A stretch of DNA of 64,000 nt from CAVQGM01 sp963712065 (GCA_963712065.1 CAVQGM010000001.1:1178001-1242000), one strand, 5' to 3'; shown: positions 50,708-59,908, numbered from the stretch's first letter. The notes: generated by a model from the sequence alone, not told the origin. Numbers and translations: made by a program.

Positions 50708-52877
50708 GTTCCCCCTCGGGCCGGACGGGATCGGCCGTGGCGGCGAGCGTAGCGGACGGGCGCTCCGGCGCCGGTCCCGCCGGCGGGCCCGACGGCGGCA
50801 CCGGCGGCCCGTCCGCGGGTGGCGGGAGCGTGCTCGGGTGGCCCGACGCGACGAGCAGCCGGTTGCGGCGGACCTTGCGGAAGTGGCGGGCCCACCACAC
50901 GGCCAGGAACCCGCCGGCGGCGACGGACAGCAGCAGTCCGAGTCCGGAGAACGCGGTGGACCGGACGGTGAGGTCGGTCCGGCCCACGAGGAGGGTCTGG
51001 TCGGGGGAGCGCACCTCGAGCTCGAGCGGGAAGGCGCCCGACGCCTTGGCCTCGACCGCGACCTCGAGGCGCGTCGGACCGGGTGGCAGCACGACCGTCA
51101 GCTCGTCGCCGTCGGGGAAGCCGAGCTTGTCGCTGCGGAGGCGCACGAAGACCGTGACCGGGTAGTCGAGGGTGTTCTCGAGCGAGAGCGGGATGTTCCC
51201 CGACTCGCTGGTGAGGGTGACCCGTTGCTGATCGGGGAGGGCGAGCCCGGCGAGCTGGCCGTCGATGCCCTGGACGACCCCGGCGAGGTAGGCCTGGCGC
51301 TGGAGGTCGTCGAGACCGTCGGCGCCGGCGATGAGCAGCGACCGCTCGAAGGGGATCGCCGGTTCGAGCGAGGTGCCGAGCATCGACCGGTAGCCGTCGA
51401 GCCGTTCGCGCACCGGTGGCTGGCGGACCGGCAGCGAGCCGAGGGAGCCGGGCTCGTCCGACGAGTACTCGCGCACGACGACCCGGTCGCGGCCACTCGT
51501 CGCGGGGTCGGTCACCGTGAACAGGTCGTCGAGGGTGACGGGGCTGACGACCGGAGCACCGGTCGGGGCGGCGGTGCGCTGCTCCAGACCGCCGAGGAAC
51601 GCGTCGACGGTCGCCGGCGCCAGGTCGTCGTCGGGCAGGCGGACGGCGACACCGCGTGCCGCGTTCGGCGCGTACCCGTGGAGGACGGCGAGCTCGGCGA
51701 GGGCGAGGTGGGCGTTGAGCACCGGGTCGTCGGTCTGTACCAGGCGCTCGCCGAGGTCGCCGTCGAGCGCGACGGCGGGGATCTCGGTGCCCGAGCCGTC
51801 CTCGACGGCGAACGTCTGGGTGAGGGGATCGGCGGACCCGTCGTCGAGCACGCCGACCTGGTCGTCGGGCACGGCGACGTGCTGCACGCCGGATTCCCGC
51901 AGCCAGGTGAGTGCGTCCGGGGTGACGGTGGGGTCGGCCACCCACGAGGCGAGGTCGGGCCGGGTGCCGAGGTAGACGTCGACCGTGTCGGCGCCCGCCC
52001 TGAGCTGGCCGGCGAGCTCGTCGGGATCGCCGATGGCGACCCAGCTCCCCCAGTCGAGGTCGACGTAGGGCCGGGCCATCACCTGGCGGCCGACCAGCGC
52101 CCCGCCGAGCGCGGCGACGGCGGCGGCACCTTCGGGTGCGGCGGCCGACGCGAGGGCGTCGAGCGTCTCGGGGGTGGTCTCGAGGGAGAGGGGGACGGCG
52201 GGGTGGGCCGCGACGGCCCCGACCAGTCGCGTGAGGCGATCTCGTTCGGTCTCGGGGAGGACGGTCTCGCCCGTCGGAGCGTGGGCGATCGGGGCGCGGA
52301 CGGGGACGACGGTGGACACGGCGAGGGGGACGGTCGCCTCGTCGGGGCCGGGCAGGCGGACGAGGTGGGTGACGAGGGTGTCGAGGGTGGCGCCGTCGGC
52401 CCCGACGACGGCGACCGACACCGGGTAGACGCCGCTCTCGATCAGCCGGATGCCGAGGAAGCCCGCGGTGCCGGCGGTGACGGGGAACGACAGCGTGGCG
52501 GCGCCGACGGTGTCGCGGGGGAGGGCGTCGAGGGGGAGGTCGGGCAGCAGGGGCCGCAGCGGGCTGCCGAGGTTCTCGCCGCGGGTGCTCTCGTCGAACC
52601 GGATGCGCCCGGTGACGGCCGGGTGGACGCGCACCTGCAGCGCGCCGCCCGGCGCATCGGCGAGCAGCCGGAGGTCGAAGGTTCCCTCGGGACCGACCCA
52701 GGATGATTGGCCGGCCAACCGCAGGCCGGCGTCGCCGGCCGTGCTCCCACCGGGGGTGCCCGGGCCGGTCTGGCCCGGTGCGGGGGCGGCGACGGCGAGG
52801 GCGGCCACGGCGGCGACCACGAGGGCCATCACGGCGCGCCGGGCGGTACCACGCGGGCGGGACGTCGACCGGGTCAC
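50682..52877 (-). CDS. Large secreted/anchored DUF6049 family protein (Rv3909-like)
   Basis: 731 residues from the GTG at 52877, which overlaps the acetyltransferase stop (GTGA). A signal segment (RRAVMALVVAAVAALAVAAPAPG) precedes a large outer part of about 600 residues with beta-rich N-terminal segments, a polysaccharide-deacetylase-like middle (VMARPYVDLDWGSWVAIGDPDELAGQLRAGADTVD) and an Ig-like domain before the end (SGNIPLSLENTLDYPVTVFVRLRS). One C-terminal helix (SGLGLLLSVAAGGFLAVWWARHFRKVRRNR) anchors it, leaving a Pro-rich cytoplasmic tail. The position before the mviN slot matches Rv3909. The biochemical role is unknown; an envelope function is likely. Confidence 0.78.
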   Translation of the reverse strand: MTRSTSRPRGTARRAVMALVVAAVAALAVAAPAPGQTGPGTPGGSTAGDAGLRLAGQSSWVGPEGTFDLRLLADAPGGALQVRVHPAVTGRIRFDESTRGENLGSPLRPLLPDLPLDALPRDTVGAATLSFPVTAGTAGFLGIRLIESGVYPVSVAVVGADGATLDTLVTHLVRLPGPDEATVPLAVSTVVPVRAPIAHAPTGETVLPETERDRLTRLVGAVAAHPAVPLSLETTPETLDALASAAAPEGAAAVAALGGALVGRQVMARPYVDLDWGSWVAIGDPDELAGQLRAGADTVDVYLGTRPDLASWVADPTVTPDALTWLRESGVQHVAVPDDQVGVLDDGSADPLTQTFAVEDGSGTEIPAVALDGDLGERLVQTDDPVLNAHLALAELAVLHGYAPNAARGVAVRLPDDDLAPATVDAFLGGLEQRTAAPTGAPVVSPVTLDDLFTVTDPATSGRDRVVVREYSSDEPGSLGSLPVRQPPVRERLDGYRSMLGTSLEPAIPFERSLLIAGADGLDDLQRQAYLAGVVQGIDGQLAGLALPDQQRVTLTSESGNIPLSLENTLDYPVTVFVRLRSDKLGFPDGDELTVVLPPGPTRLEVAVEAKASGAFPLELEVRSPDQTLLVGRTDLTVRSTAFSGLGLLLSVAAGGFLAVWWARHFRKVRRNRLLVASGHPSTLPPPADGPPVPPSGPPAGPAPERPSATLAATADPVRPEGEHARSPHRH

Positions 52878-53602
52878 GCAGTGGCCTCGAGCCCGGTGAG
52901 GGACCGCTCGAGGACCACCAGCCCGTGGGGCTCCGGGACGAACCCGAGGCGCTCGTACAGCGCGAGTGCCCGGCCGTTCGACTCCTGCGTGTTCACCAGC
53001 GCGGTCGTGGCGCTGCGCCGCCGGGCCCATCGCAACCCGTCGACGACGAGGGCGGCGCCGATGCCGGAGCCCTGGTGGTCGGGGCGCACCGCGAGGCGCT
53101 GGACGTAGGCGATCGGCCCGGCGCGCCCGGTGACCGCGTAGCCCACGGCCCGCCCGGCGTCGGCGACGCGGAACCGGGACACGGGCGTGGCGGCGCGGGC
53201 GTCGTCGAGCCCGGCCCGGTCGAACCGCCAGAAGGGGGTGAAGGCGGCGGCGTCCACCTCGAGGACGTCGAGCAGGTCGCCCCGACGCCCGCGCCGGAGG
53301 CGAGCGTCCCCGCGCAGCGGGCCCACGTCGGGCAGGTCGCGCAGGTCGCGCCGGAGGAGGTGGAGGCGCTCGTGCTCCTGGAACCGGGCGCCGAGGAAGG
53401 GCTGCTGCTCGCTCCAGGTGAGCGCCGAGGTGAGCACCGACCGGTAGCCACGAGCGGCGAGCAGTCGCACGGCTCGGTCGATGGCGGCGAGCGAGGGCAG
53501 GCGCCCGGGCGCGGGCGTGATCTGGGCGACCTCGGGGTCACCTCGCCAGGGGCCGATGCGGAGCCGGTCCGCGCCCCACTGCACCACGTCGAGCCTGCCC
53601 AT
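52874..53602 (-). CDS. GNAT family N-acetyltransferase
   Basis: 242 residues from the ATG at 53602. The C-terminal half is a GNAT domain: AVGYAVTGRAGPIAYVQRLAVRPDHQGSGIGAALVVDGLRWARRRSATTALVNTQESNGRALALYERLGFVPEPHGLVVLERSL, with the acetyl-CoA pyrophosphate loop (RPDHQGSGIG) and the YERLGF motif. The N-terminal half (RIGPWRGDPEVAQITPAPGRLPSLAAIDRAVRLLAARGYRSVLTSALTWSEQQPFLGARFQEHERLHLLRRDL) is a degenerate second GNAT-like unit. The acceptor is unknown. It is the first gene of a minus-strand run with the DUF6049 gene, and divergent from the deacetylase gene. Confidence 0.82.
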   Translation of the reverse strand: MGRLDVVQWGADRLRIGPWRGDPEVAQITPAPGRLPSLAAIDRAVRLLAARGYRSVLTSALTWSEQQPFLGARFQEHERLHLLRRDLRDLPDVGPLRGDARLRRGRRGDLLDVLEVDAAAFTPFWRFDRAGLDDARAATPVSRFRVADAGRAVGYAVTGRAGPIAYVQRLAVRPDHQGSGIGAALVVDGLRWARRRSATTALVNTQESNGRALALYERLGFVPEPHGLVVLERSLTGLEATA

Positions 53603-53656
53603 GGGAACCAGCCCGAGGATACGTTCACGGCAGCATGGCCGCGGTGCAGGGCCGGG

Positions 53657-53662
53657 TAGCCT
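53657..53662 (+). promoter_or_regulatory. -10 element of a probable leaderless promoter (histone deacetylase-like gene)
   Basis: TAGCCT followed by six bases and the GTG at 53669; no Shine-Dalgarno is visible. Confidence 0.5.
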
Positions 53663-53668
53663 CGCGCG

Positions 53669-54682
53669 GTGGCATTGCTGCTCGCGACCCATCCGATGTA
53701 CCTGCGCCACGAGACGGGGCCGTGGCACCCCGAGTGCCCCGAGCGGCTCACGGCGGTCATGCAGGGCATCGACGACGCCGGCCTGCGCGACGCGGTCACG
53801 GCCTTCGAGCCCCGTGAGGCCACCGTCGCCGAGGTCGAGCGGGTCCACCCGGGTCGGTACCTGCGGGCCCTCGAGGAGCTGAGCGTCGCCGGCGGTGGCC
53901 ACGTCGACGCCGACACGGTCGCGTCGGAGGACTCCTACCGGGCCGCGCTCCTCGCCGCCGGCGCCGGGCTGTCGGCGATCGAACGCCTCGACGCCGGCGA
54001 GGCCGACGCCGCGTTCTGTGCCGTGCGCCCGCCCGGGCACCACGCCACGCCGACGCGGCCCATGGGCTTCTGCCTGGTGAACAACGTGGCGGTGGCCGCC
54101 GCCGCGCTGGCCGAGCGGGGTGAGCGGGTGCTCGTCGTCGACTACGACGCACACCACGGCAACGGCACCCAGGACGCCTTCTGGCGTGACCCTCGGGTCG
54201 TGTACGTGTCGCTCCACGAGTTCCCGCTCTACCCCGGCACCGGTCGTGCCGACGAGGTGGGGGAGGGTGAGGGCGAGGGCACCACGGTCAACCTGCCGTT
54301 GCCGGCCGGGGCCACCGGCGACGTGTACCGCTTGGCCGTCGACGAGGTCATCCGCCCACTGGCCGAGCGCTGGCAGCCCAGCTGGTTGATCCTCTCGGCC
54401 GGTTTCGACGCCCACCGTGCCGACCCGCTCACCGGGCTCGGCCTCACCGCGGCCGACTTCGCCGACCTCACCGCCGAGCTGGTGGGGCTGGTCCCGCCGG
54501 GCCGACGCCTGCTCTTCCTCGAAGGGGGCTACGACCTCGACGGGCTGGCCCGATCGGTGGGGGCGGCGCTCGGCGCCGTGGTCGACGAGCCCTATCGACC
54601 GGAACCGCCGAGCGCTGGTGGACCCGGTCGCACCGTCGTCGACGCCGTCCGGCGCCTGCGCGACGAGTGCGGGTTCGCCTGA
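53669..54682 (+). CDS. Histone deacetylase family (AcuC/HdaH-like) zinc hydrolase
   Basis: 337 residues. The class I/II deacetylase active site is complete: HPECPERL at the start, FCAVRPPGHHATP (two catalytic His), FCLVNNVAVAA, VLVVDYDAHHGNGTQDAFW (zinc Asp and His), HEFPLYPGTG, ILSAGFDAHRADPL (second zinc Asp) and FLEGGYDLDGL. Bacterial members deacetylate acetyl-lysine on enzymes such as acetyl-CoA synthetase, or acetylpolyamines. The pairing with a divergent GNAT acetyltransferase 66 bp away is suggestive but not proof of a cycle. The stop is two bases before pcnA. Confidence 0.92.
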   Translation: MALLLATHPMYLRHETGPWHPECPERLTAVMQGIDDAGLRDAVTAFEPREATVAEVERVHPGRYLRALEELSVAGGGHVDADTVASEDSYRAALLAAGAGLSAIERLDAGEADAAFCAVRPPGHHATPTRPMGFCLVNNVAVAAAALAERGERVLVVDYDAHHGNGTQDAFWRDPRVVYVSLHEFPLYPGTGRADEVGEGEGEGTTVNLPLPAGATGDVYRLAVDEVIRPLAERWQPSWLILSAGFDAHRADPLTGLGLTAADFADLTAELVGLVPPGRRLLFLEGGYDLDGLARSVGAALGAVVDEPYRPEPPSAGGPGRTVVDAVRRLRDECGFA

Positions 54683-54684
54683 CC

Positions 54685-56070
54685 GTGGTTCCCGAGCGCG
54701 TCCAACCGCTCCTCGACGCGACGCGACCGCTCGCCGATCGCTTCATCGCCGCCGATCGCCGGCTCTACCTCGTCGGCGGGGTCGTGCGCGATCTGGTGCT
54801 CGGCCGGGGGATCGGCGGCGACATCGACCTCACCACCGACGCCCGGCCCGACGAGGTGAAGGCGCTCGTCGCCGGCTGGGCCGACGCGGTGTGGACCCAG
54901 GGGGAGCGCTTCGGCACGATCGGCTGTCGGGCGGGCGAGCACACCTTCGAGATCACCACCCACCGGGCCGAGGCCTACCAACCCGACTCCCGCAAGCCCG
55001 ACGTGGTCTTCGCCGACGAGATCGAGGCCGACCTGTCTCGTCGCGACTTCACCGTCAACGCGATGGCGTTGGCCCTTCCGGACCCGGTGCTCATCGACCC
55101 GTTCGAGGGGGCGGTCGACCTGGCCGCCGGCCGGCTCCGGACGCCGCTCACGCCGGAGGAGTCGTTCGCCGACGATCCGCTGCGCATGCTTCGCGCCGCA
55201 CGTTTCATCGCCGGCTACGGACTGGGGCCGGTGCCCGAGCTGGTGGCCGCCGTCGAGGCCATGCACGAGCGCCTGTCGATCGTCTCCTCCGAACGGATCC
55301 GCGACGAGTTCGACAAGCTCGTCGTGGTCGACGACCCGTCGGCCGGCCTGTGGTTCCTCGTCGACACCGGGCTCATGGGTCGGTTCCTGCCCGAGCTGCC
55401 GGCGACCCGCCTCGAGCAGGATCCCATCCACCGCCACAAGGACGTGCTCACCCACACGATCGCAGTGGTGGCCAAGACCCGCCCCGAGCGGATCGTGCGG
55501 CTCGCCGCGCTGTACCACGACATCGGCAAGCCCCGCACCCGTTCGATCGCGTCGGGCGGCGTGTCGTTCCACCACCACGAGGTGGTCGGCGCCCGCATGA
55601 CCCGCGATCGCATGCGCGCCCTGAAGTACTCGAACGACGACGTGGAGGCGGTGAGCCGTCTCGTCTACCTCCACCTGCGCTTCCACACCTACAAGATGGG
55701 GTGGACCGACGCCGCCGTCCGCCGGTTCGTCCGTGACGCCGGCCCGCTCCTCGACGAGCTGATCGAGCTCACCCGCTGCGACTGCACCACGCGCAACGAG
55801 CGCCGGGCGCGCGAGCTCGACGGGCGCATGGACGAGCTCGAGGAGCGCATCGCCGAGCTGGCGTCGCGCGAGGAGCTGGCCGCCATGCGGCCCGACCTCG
55901 ACGGCAACGAGGTGATGCGTCACCTGGGCCTGCCCCCTGGCCCCGCCGTGGGCCGAGCCCTCGACTTCCTGCTCGAGCTGCGCCTGGAGGAAGGACCCCT
56001 CGGCACCGACGAGGCCTACCGTCGCCTCGATGCCTGGTGGGCCGCCCAGGCCGCCGCGACCGACGGCTGA
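54685..56070 (+). CDS. pcnA: CCA tRNA nucleotidyltransferase (PcnA-type)
   Basis: 461 residues from the GTG at 54685 (another GTG at 54667 overlaps the upstream gene). The polymerase-beta head has LYLVGGVVRDLVLGRGIGGDIDLTTDARPDE (G-x-VRD and the DxD pair) and ADLSRRDFTVNAMALAL. The neck and body contain EESFADDPLRMLRAARFIAGYGL (ERxxxE-like), and an HD domain follows (HKDVLTHTIAVVAKTRPERIVRLAALYHDIGKP). It adds or repairs tRNA 3' CCA. It corresponds to Rv3907c. The tRNA in this window lacks an encoded CCA, so such an enzyme is needed. Confidence 0.94.
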   Translation: MVPERVQPLLDATRPLADRFIAADRRLYLVGGVVRDLVLGRGIGGDIDLTTDARPDEVKALVAGWADAVWTQGERFGTIGCRAGEHTFEITTHRAEAYQPDSRKPDVVFADEIEADLSRRDFTVNAMALALPDPVLIDPFEGAVDLAAGRLRTPLTPEESFADDPLRMLRAARFIAGYGLGPVPELVAAVEAMHERLSIVSSERIRDEFDKLVVVDDPSAGLWFLVDTGLMGRFLPELPATRLEQDPIHRHKDVLTHTIAVVAKTRPERIVRLAALYHDIGKPRTRSIASGGVSFHHHEVVGARMTRDRMRALKYSNDDVEAVSRLVYLHLRFHTYKMGWTDAAVRRFVRDAGPLLDELIELTRCDCTTRNERRARELDGRMDELEERIAELASREELAAMRPDLDGNEVMRHLGLPPGPAVGRALDFLLELRLEEGPLGTDEAYRRLDAWWAAQAAATDG

Positions 56071-56082
56071 GCCCCGCCCCCG

Positions 56083-56865
56083 CTACACGCCCTCCTTGCG
56101 GGCGCGCATGACGAGGGTGGCCGGCACCCAGGCCATGGCCTCGGTCCAGAACCGGTCGCCGGGTCGGGGCTCGGGCTCGAGGATGGTGTCGACCCGGAAG
56201 TTGGCCCGGGTGAGGCTGGTGAACACGTCCGACACGGAGCGCACGTGGTCCTCGCCCTCGGCGTCGACGGTCTGCCAGGGCGTGGTCTCGCGTGCGAACC
56301 AACTCGTGACGATCCGTCGGGGATCGTGGGGTTGCACCAGCGCGTACGCGGGGTGGGGGAGCGACAGGACGAAGGGCCCGCCGGTGCGCAGGACCCGATG
56401 GGCCTGCCGGAAGACCCGGTCGAGGTCGTCCACGGTCGCCAGCGCGTAGACGCTGAGGACGGCGTCGACCGTGTCGGCCCGGACGAAGGGCAGCTCGGCC
56501 AGGTCGCTCTGGTGCAGCTCGAGCCGTACCTCTTCGGCGTCGGCGAGGGCCCGCACCCGGCCGAGGCGGTGGTGCGAGGGGTCGACGGCGATGACGTGGG
56601 CGCCCTGGCGGGCCATGGCGACGGCGTTCTGTCCGGCGCCGGCGCCGAGCTCGAGGATGCGGCGGCCCTCGGGATGGCCGAGGAGCCGCAGCGCGGTCTC
56701 GTCGGGGATCCCGGGACCGTAGTGGACGGTGTCGGTCGACAGGGGCGCCTCGGCCGGGAACACGGCCGACAGAGGCAGGTCGGTGACGTCGTCGTCGGGT
56801 TCGGGTGCAGGGCGGAGGTGACCGCTCGGGTGCCCCGTGGTGATGTCGTCGCCCTCGTCGGCCAT
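56083..56865 (-). CDS. SAM-dependent methyltransferase (class I)
   Basis: 260 residues from the ATG at 56865. The Rossmann fold shows PEGRRILELGAGAGQNAVAMARQGAHVIAVDPSHHRLGRVRA (motif I ELGAGAGQ and acidic residue in motif II), LHQSDLAELPFVRADTVDAVLSVYALATVDDLDRVFRQAHRVLRTGGPFVLSLPHP (post-I to III). It belongs to the Methyltransf_11 group; UbiE-like enzymes are nearest in pattern. The substrate is unknown. It converges on pcnA with 12 bases between stops and is divergent from the DUF5318 gene. Confidence 0.88.
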   Translation of the reverse strand: MADEGDDITTGHPSGHLRPAPEPDDDVTDLPLSAVFPAEAPLSTDTVHYGPGIPDETALRLLGHPEGRRILELGAGAGQNAVAMARQGAHVIAVDPSHHRLGRVRALADAEEVRLELHQSDLAELPFVRADTVDAVLSVYALATVDDLDRVFRQAHRVLRTGGPFVLSLPHPAYALVQPHDPRRIVTSWFARETTPWQTVDAEGEDHVRSVSDVFTSLTRANFRVDTILEPEPRPGDRFWTEAMAWVPATLVMRARKEGV

Positions 56866-56970
56866 CCCGCGAGTCTGGCCCGGCGGAGCCCGAGCGCGGT
56901 GCACCTCCGTTGCGGCCGTCGAACCGTCGCGCCGCGGGGCCCCGCCGGAGGCGTCGCACCGCAGAATGGC

Positions 56971-56976
56971 TAGGGT
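56971..56976 (+). promoter_or_regulatory. -10 element of a probable leaderless promoter (DUF5318 gene)
   Basis: TAGGGT, eight bases before the GTG at 56985, with no ribosome site between. Confidence 0.5.
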
Positions 56977-56984
56977 TGTCCGCC

Positions 56985-57389
56985 GTGAGCTTCGGACCTG
57001 GCGCGATCCCGGGGGCGACCGCCGGCACCGCGGGTGAGATCGACTACCGACTGGCTCGCCGGGCGCTCATCTCGGAGTTCCGGAAGGGCCGTCTGGCCCA
57101 GCACGAGGTCTGCGACGCCCACCCCGAGCTGCGGCGGGCCGCCCGCGAGTGCAGCCAGCCGACCCGGGAGGCCTGTCCGATCTGCGAGGACGCCGACCTG
57201 GTGCTCGTCTCGTACGTGTTCGGGCCGCGACTGCCGGCTCACGGACGTTGCATCACCGACAAGAAGGAGCTGCGGACCCTGGCCAAGCGCTCCGGCCAGT
57301 TCGCGTGCTACGTGGTCGAGGTCTGTCCGGAATGTGCCTGGAACCATCTGGCCCGTTCGTTCGTCCTCAACCCGGCGCGCTCCGCCTGA
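56985..57389 (+). CDS. DUF5318 zinc-ribbon-like protein
   Basis: 134 residues. The family pattern is clear: IDYRLARRALISEFRKGRLAQHEVCDAHPELRRAARECSQPTREACPICEDADLVLVSYVFGPRLPAHGRCITDKKELRTLAKRSGQFACYVVEVCPECAWNHLARSFVL. Two CxxC pairs (CPICED and VCPECAW) look like a zinc ribbon. In Mycobacterium the homologue Rv0049 is next to the penicillin-binding protein gene ponA1, and here the same pair is kept, 23 bases apart. Function unknown. Confidence 0.88.
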   Translation: MSFGPGAIPGATAGTAGEIDYRLARRALISEFRKGRLAQHEVCDAHPELRRAARECSQPTREACPICEDADLVLVSYVFGPRLPAHGRCITDKKELRTLAKRSGQFACYVVEVCPECAWNHLARSFVLNPARSA

Positions 57390-57412
57390 CGCGGCCGCCG
57401 ACCCTCGCCACG

Positions 57413-59620
57413 ATGCCCCCCGCCTCCCCGTCCGCCGTCCCGAGACGTCCCCGGTCCCGCCGCGCCCGGGCCGCCGACCAGGGCGGCCGCCGGAACCTCC
57501 TCTGGCGCTGGCGCCGCCCGTTCTTCCTGGTCGGGCTGACGTTCGTGCTGGTCGTCGCCGGGGCCGGCTATCTGTTCGCCTCGGTGCCGCTGCCCGCCGA
57601 GGAGCCGCCCCTGCTCCAGACCACCTTCATCTGCGCCGACGACGTCACCGCCGGTTGCGACACCGACAACTCGATCGCCCAGCTCTCCGGTGGCATCGAC
57701 CGCGTGAGCGTCGACTACTCCCAGTTGCCGCCGGTCCTGGTCAACGCGGTGGTGTCCGCGGAGGACCGTGACTTCTTCACGCACAACGGCGTCGACCCGA
57801 TGGGCATCGCCCGGGCCTTCTGGTCGAACCTCCGCAACGAGGGGGGCACGCAGGGTGGATCGACGATCACCCAGCAGTACGTCAAGAACGTCTACCTGAG
57901 CCAGGAGCGCACGGTCACCCGCAAGCTGAAGGAGGCCTCGCTCGCCGTGAAGGTCGAGCGCGAGCTCCCGAAGGAGGAGATCCTCCTCCGCTACCTCAAC
58001 GTCATCTACTTCGGGCGGGGCGCGTACGGCGTCGAGGCCGCGGCGCAGACCTACTTCGGCGTCCACGTCGAGGAGCTCAACCTCCCGCAGGCGGCCTACC
58101 TCGCCGGGCTCATCCGGGCGCCGGAGCTCGCCGACGCCAACCTCCCCGAGGGCGATCCCGAGCGCGACGCCCAGCGCCAAGCGGCGGGCAGCCGCCGCCA
58201 GGCGGTCCTCGACGCCATGCTCGAGGAGGGCTACGTCACACCCGAGCAGCACGCCCTCGGCTCGCTGACCGGCTTCGACGACGTGCTGCTCCGCAGCGAG
58301 GTCACGTCGTTCGGGAAGGTGGCGCGCCCCGAGCTCGGCACCGAGTACTGGGTCGACTACGTACGGCAGTGGCTCGTCGACGAGGCCGGGTTCACCGACG
58401 CCGAGATCTACGGAGGCGGCCTCCGCGTCTACACGACCCTCGACCTGTCGATGCAGGAGGACGCCGTGTACGCCGTCGAGGAGACGCTCGACTGGCCCGA
58501 CGACCCCGCCGGCTCCCTCGTGGCCGTCGACACGACCGGCCGCATCCGGGCCATGGTCGGCGGGAGCGACTTCCAGAACGAGCGGGTCAACCTGGCGCTC
58601 GGCGTCGACGGCGGTGGCTCGGGCCGCCAACCCGGTTCGTCGTTCAAGCCGATCGTGCTGGCCGAGGCCCTCAAGCAGGGCACGCCGCTCACGACCGTCT
58701 ACGACGCCCCGAGCAAGAAGACGTTCCGGGGAGCCGACGCGGGCGACGACTGGGTGGTCGCCAACTACGCCGATGCCGGTCTCGGCGAGCTCGACCTCGT
58801 CGACGCCACCGCCAAGTCGTCCAACACCGCGTACGCGCAGCTGCAGCTCGACGTCGGGGTCGACAACACGGTGGCCCTCGCCCGCCGCATGGGCATCACC
58901 GGTGAGCTGCCCGAGGTGCCCTCGTTGGTGCTGGGCACGGCGAGCGTGTCCGTGCTCGACATGGCCTCGGCGTACAGCACGTTCATGAACGAGGGCGAGC
59001 ACGTGCCGCCCTTTCCGGTGTCGCGGGTGACCGACGCCAGCGGCACCGTCCTCTACGAGGCTCCCGCCCGGCGCGACCGTGTGCTCCCACCCGAGGTGGC
59101 CGACGAGGTGAACTGGACCCTCAACCAGGTCGTCGAGGCGGGCACCGGCAAGGACGCCCGGTACGAGCAGCCGGCGGCCGGGAAGACGGGTACCACCGAG
59201 AACTACCGCGACGCCTGGTTCGTCGGCTACACGTGTCGCCTCACTGCCGCGGTCTGGGTCGGCTACCCGGGCACCGAGACCCGCTACATGGAGGGCGTAC
59301 ACGGCCTCGACGGCGTGACCGGGGGCAGCGTGCCCGCCGAGATCTGGCGCATCTTCATGGACCGGGCGACCGAGGGCCTCGAGTCGTGCCCGTTCGACCA
59401 ACCCGACGAGGCGCCGGCGCCGTCGGGCACGGGCGATCGTGGCGACGACACGACCGGTACGACGGTGGCGCCGAGCGCCACGTCGTCGACGGCGCCGAGC
59501 TCGAGCTCGACCACGACCCCGCCGGCCTCGTCGACCACGACCGCCCCACCGCCCCCGCCGACGACCGCCCCACCGCCCCCGCCGACGAGCACCACCGTCG
59601 CGCCCGGCCCGGGCGTCTAG
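57413..59620 (+). CDS. Class A penicillin-binding protein (bifunctional transglycosylase/transpeptidase), PonA-like
   Basis: 735 residues. A basic cytoplasmic start, one helix (RRPFFLVGLTFVLVVAGAGYLF) and then the GT51 domain with catalytic Glu 117 in VVSAEDRDFFTHNGVDPMGIARAF and GGSTITQQYVKNVYL, RKLKEASLAVKVERELPKEEILLRYLNVIYFGRGAYGVEAAAQTYFG. The transpeptidase has QPGSSFKPIVLAEAL (Ser 409-x-x-Lys 412), AKSSNTAYAQL (SxN) and AAGKTGTTENYRDAWFVGYT (KTG). The last 80 residues are a Thr/Ser/Pro tail. It polymerises and cross-links peptidoglycan at the outer face. The gene follows DUF5318 as in Mycobacterium. Confidence 0.95.
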   Translation: MPPASPSAVPRRPRSRRARAADQGGRRNLLWRWRRPFFLVGLTFVLVVAGAGYLFASVPLPAEEPPLLQTTFICADDVTAGCDTDNSIAQLSGGIDRVSVDYSQLPPVLVNAVVSAEDRDFFTHNGVDPMGIARAFWSNLRNEGGTQGGSTITQQYVKNVYLSQERTVTRKLKEASLAVKVERELPKEEILLRYLNVIYFGRGAYGVEAAAQTYFGVHVEELNLPQAAYLAGLIRAPELADANLPEGDPERDAQRQAAGSRRQAVLDAMLEEGYVTPEQHALGSLTGFDDVLLRSEVTSFGKVARPELGTEYWVDYVRQWLVDEAGFTDAEIYGGGLRVYTTLDLSMQEDAVYAVEETLDWPDDPAGSLVAVDTTGRIRAMVGGSDFQNERVNLALGVDGGGSGRQPGSSFKPIVLAEALKQGTPLTTVYDAPSKKTFRGADAGDDWVVANYADAGLGELDLVDATAKSSNTAYAQLQLDVGVDNTVALARRMGITGELPEVPSLVLGTASVSVLDMASAYSTFMNEGEHVPPFPVSRVTDASGTVLYEAPARRDRVLPPEVADEVNWTLNQVVEAGTGKDARYEQPAAGKTGTTENYRDAWFVGYTCRLTAAVWVGYPGTETRYMEGVHGLDGVTGGSVPAEIWRIFMDRATEGLESCPFDQPDEAPAPSGTGDRGDDTTGTTVAPSATSSTAPSSSSTTTPPASSTTTAPPPPPTTAPPPPPTSTTVAPGPGV

Positions 59621-59624
59621 GCCG

Positions 59625-59831
59625 TCAGCCCGCGGGAGGGGCGGGCCAGCCGGTGTCCTGGCCCTCGATGCTGTGGGGGTAGTGGGTGCGGCACACGAAG
59701 CACCAGCGCTCCTCGTCGCCGACCTCCACCTTGCCCGGCGTGTCCCACGACTCGGGGGTCACGTAGAGGCGGCGGACCACCACCACGGGCTCGTCGTCCC
59801 GGCCACAGCTGTCGCACACGCCCGTGTTCAC
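59625..59831 (-). CDS. Small double-CxxC (zinc-ribbon-like) protein, function unknown
   Basis: 68 residues from the GTG at 59831; TAGCGT (59844-59839) seven bases upstream supports this start and a leaderless transcript. The sequence starts NTGVCDSCGRDDEPVVVVRRLYVTPESWDTPGKVEVGDEERWCFVCRTHYPHSIEG, with two CxxC pairs about 32 residues apart that should bind one zinc. It converges on the PBP gene with four bases between the stops and is divergent from panB. I do not recognise a named family. Confidence 0.68.
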   Translation of the reverse strand: MNTGVCDSCGRDDEPVVVVRRLYVTPESWDTPGKVEVGDEERWCFVCRTHYPHSIEGQDTGWPAPPAG

Positions 59832-59838
59832 GTCCCCG

Positions 59839-59856
59839 ACGCTACCCGGGTACGCT
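59839..59856. promoter_or_regulatory. Back-to-back -10 elements (zinc-ribbon gene and panB)
   Basis: TAGCGT on the minus strand (59844-59839) and TACGCT on the plus strand (59851-59856) are only six bases apart. The first gives a leaderless transcript; the second gives panB a leader of about 45 bases with AAGGAGG. Confidence 0.45.
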
Positions 59857-59908
59857 GAGGGCGACCGCCGGCAGCCGTGGGGCGCTGGACGGCACAAGGA
59901 GGCTCGCG

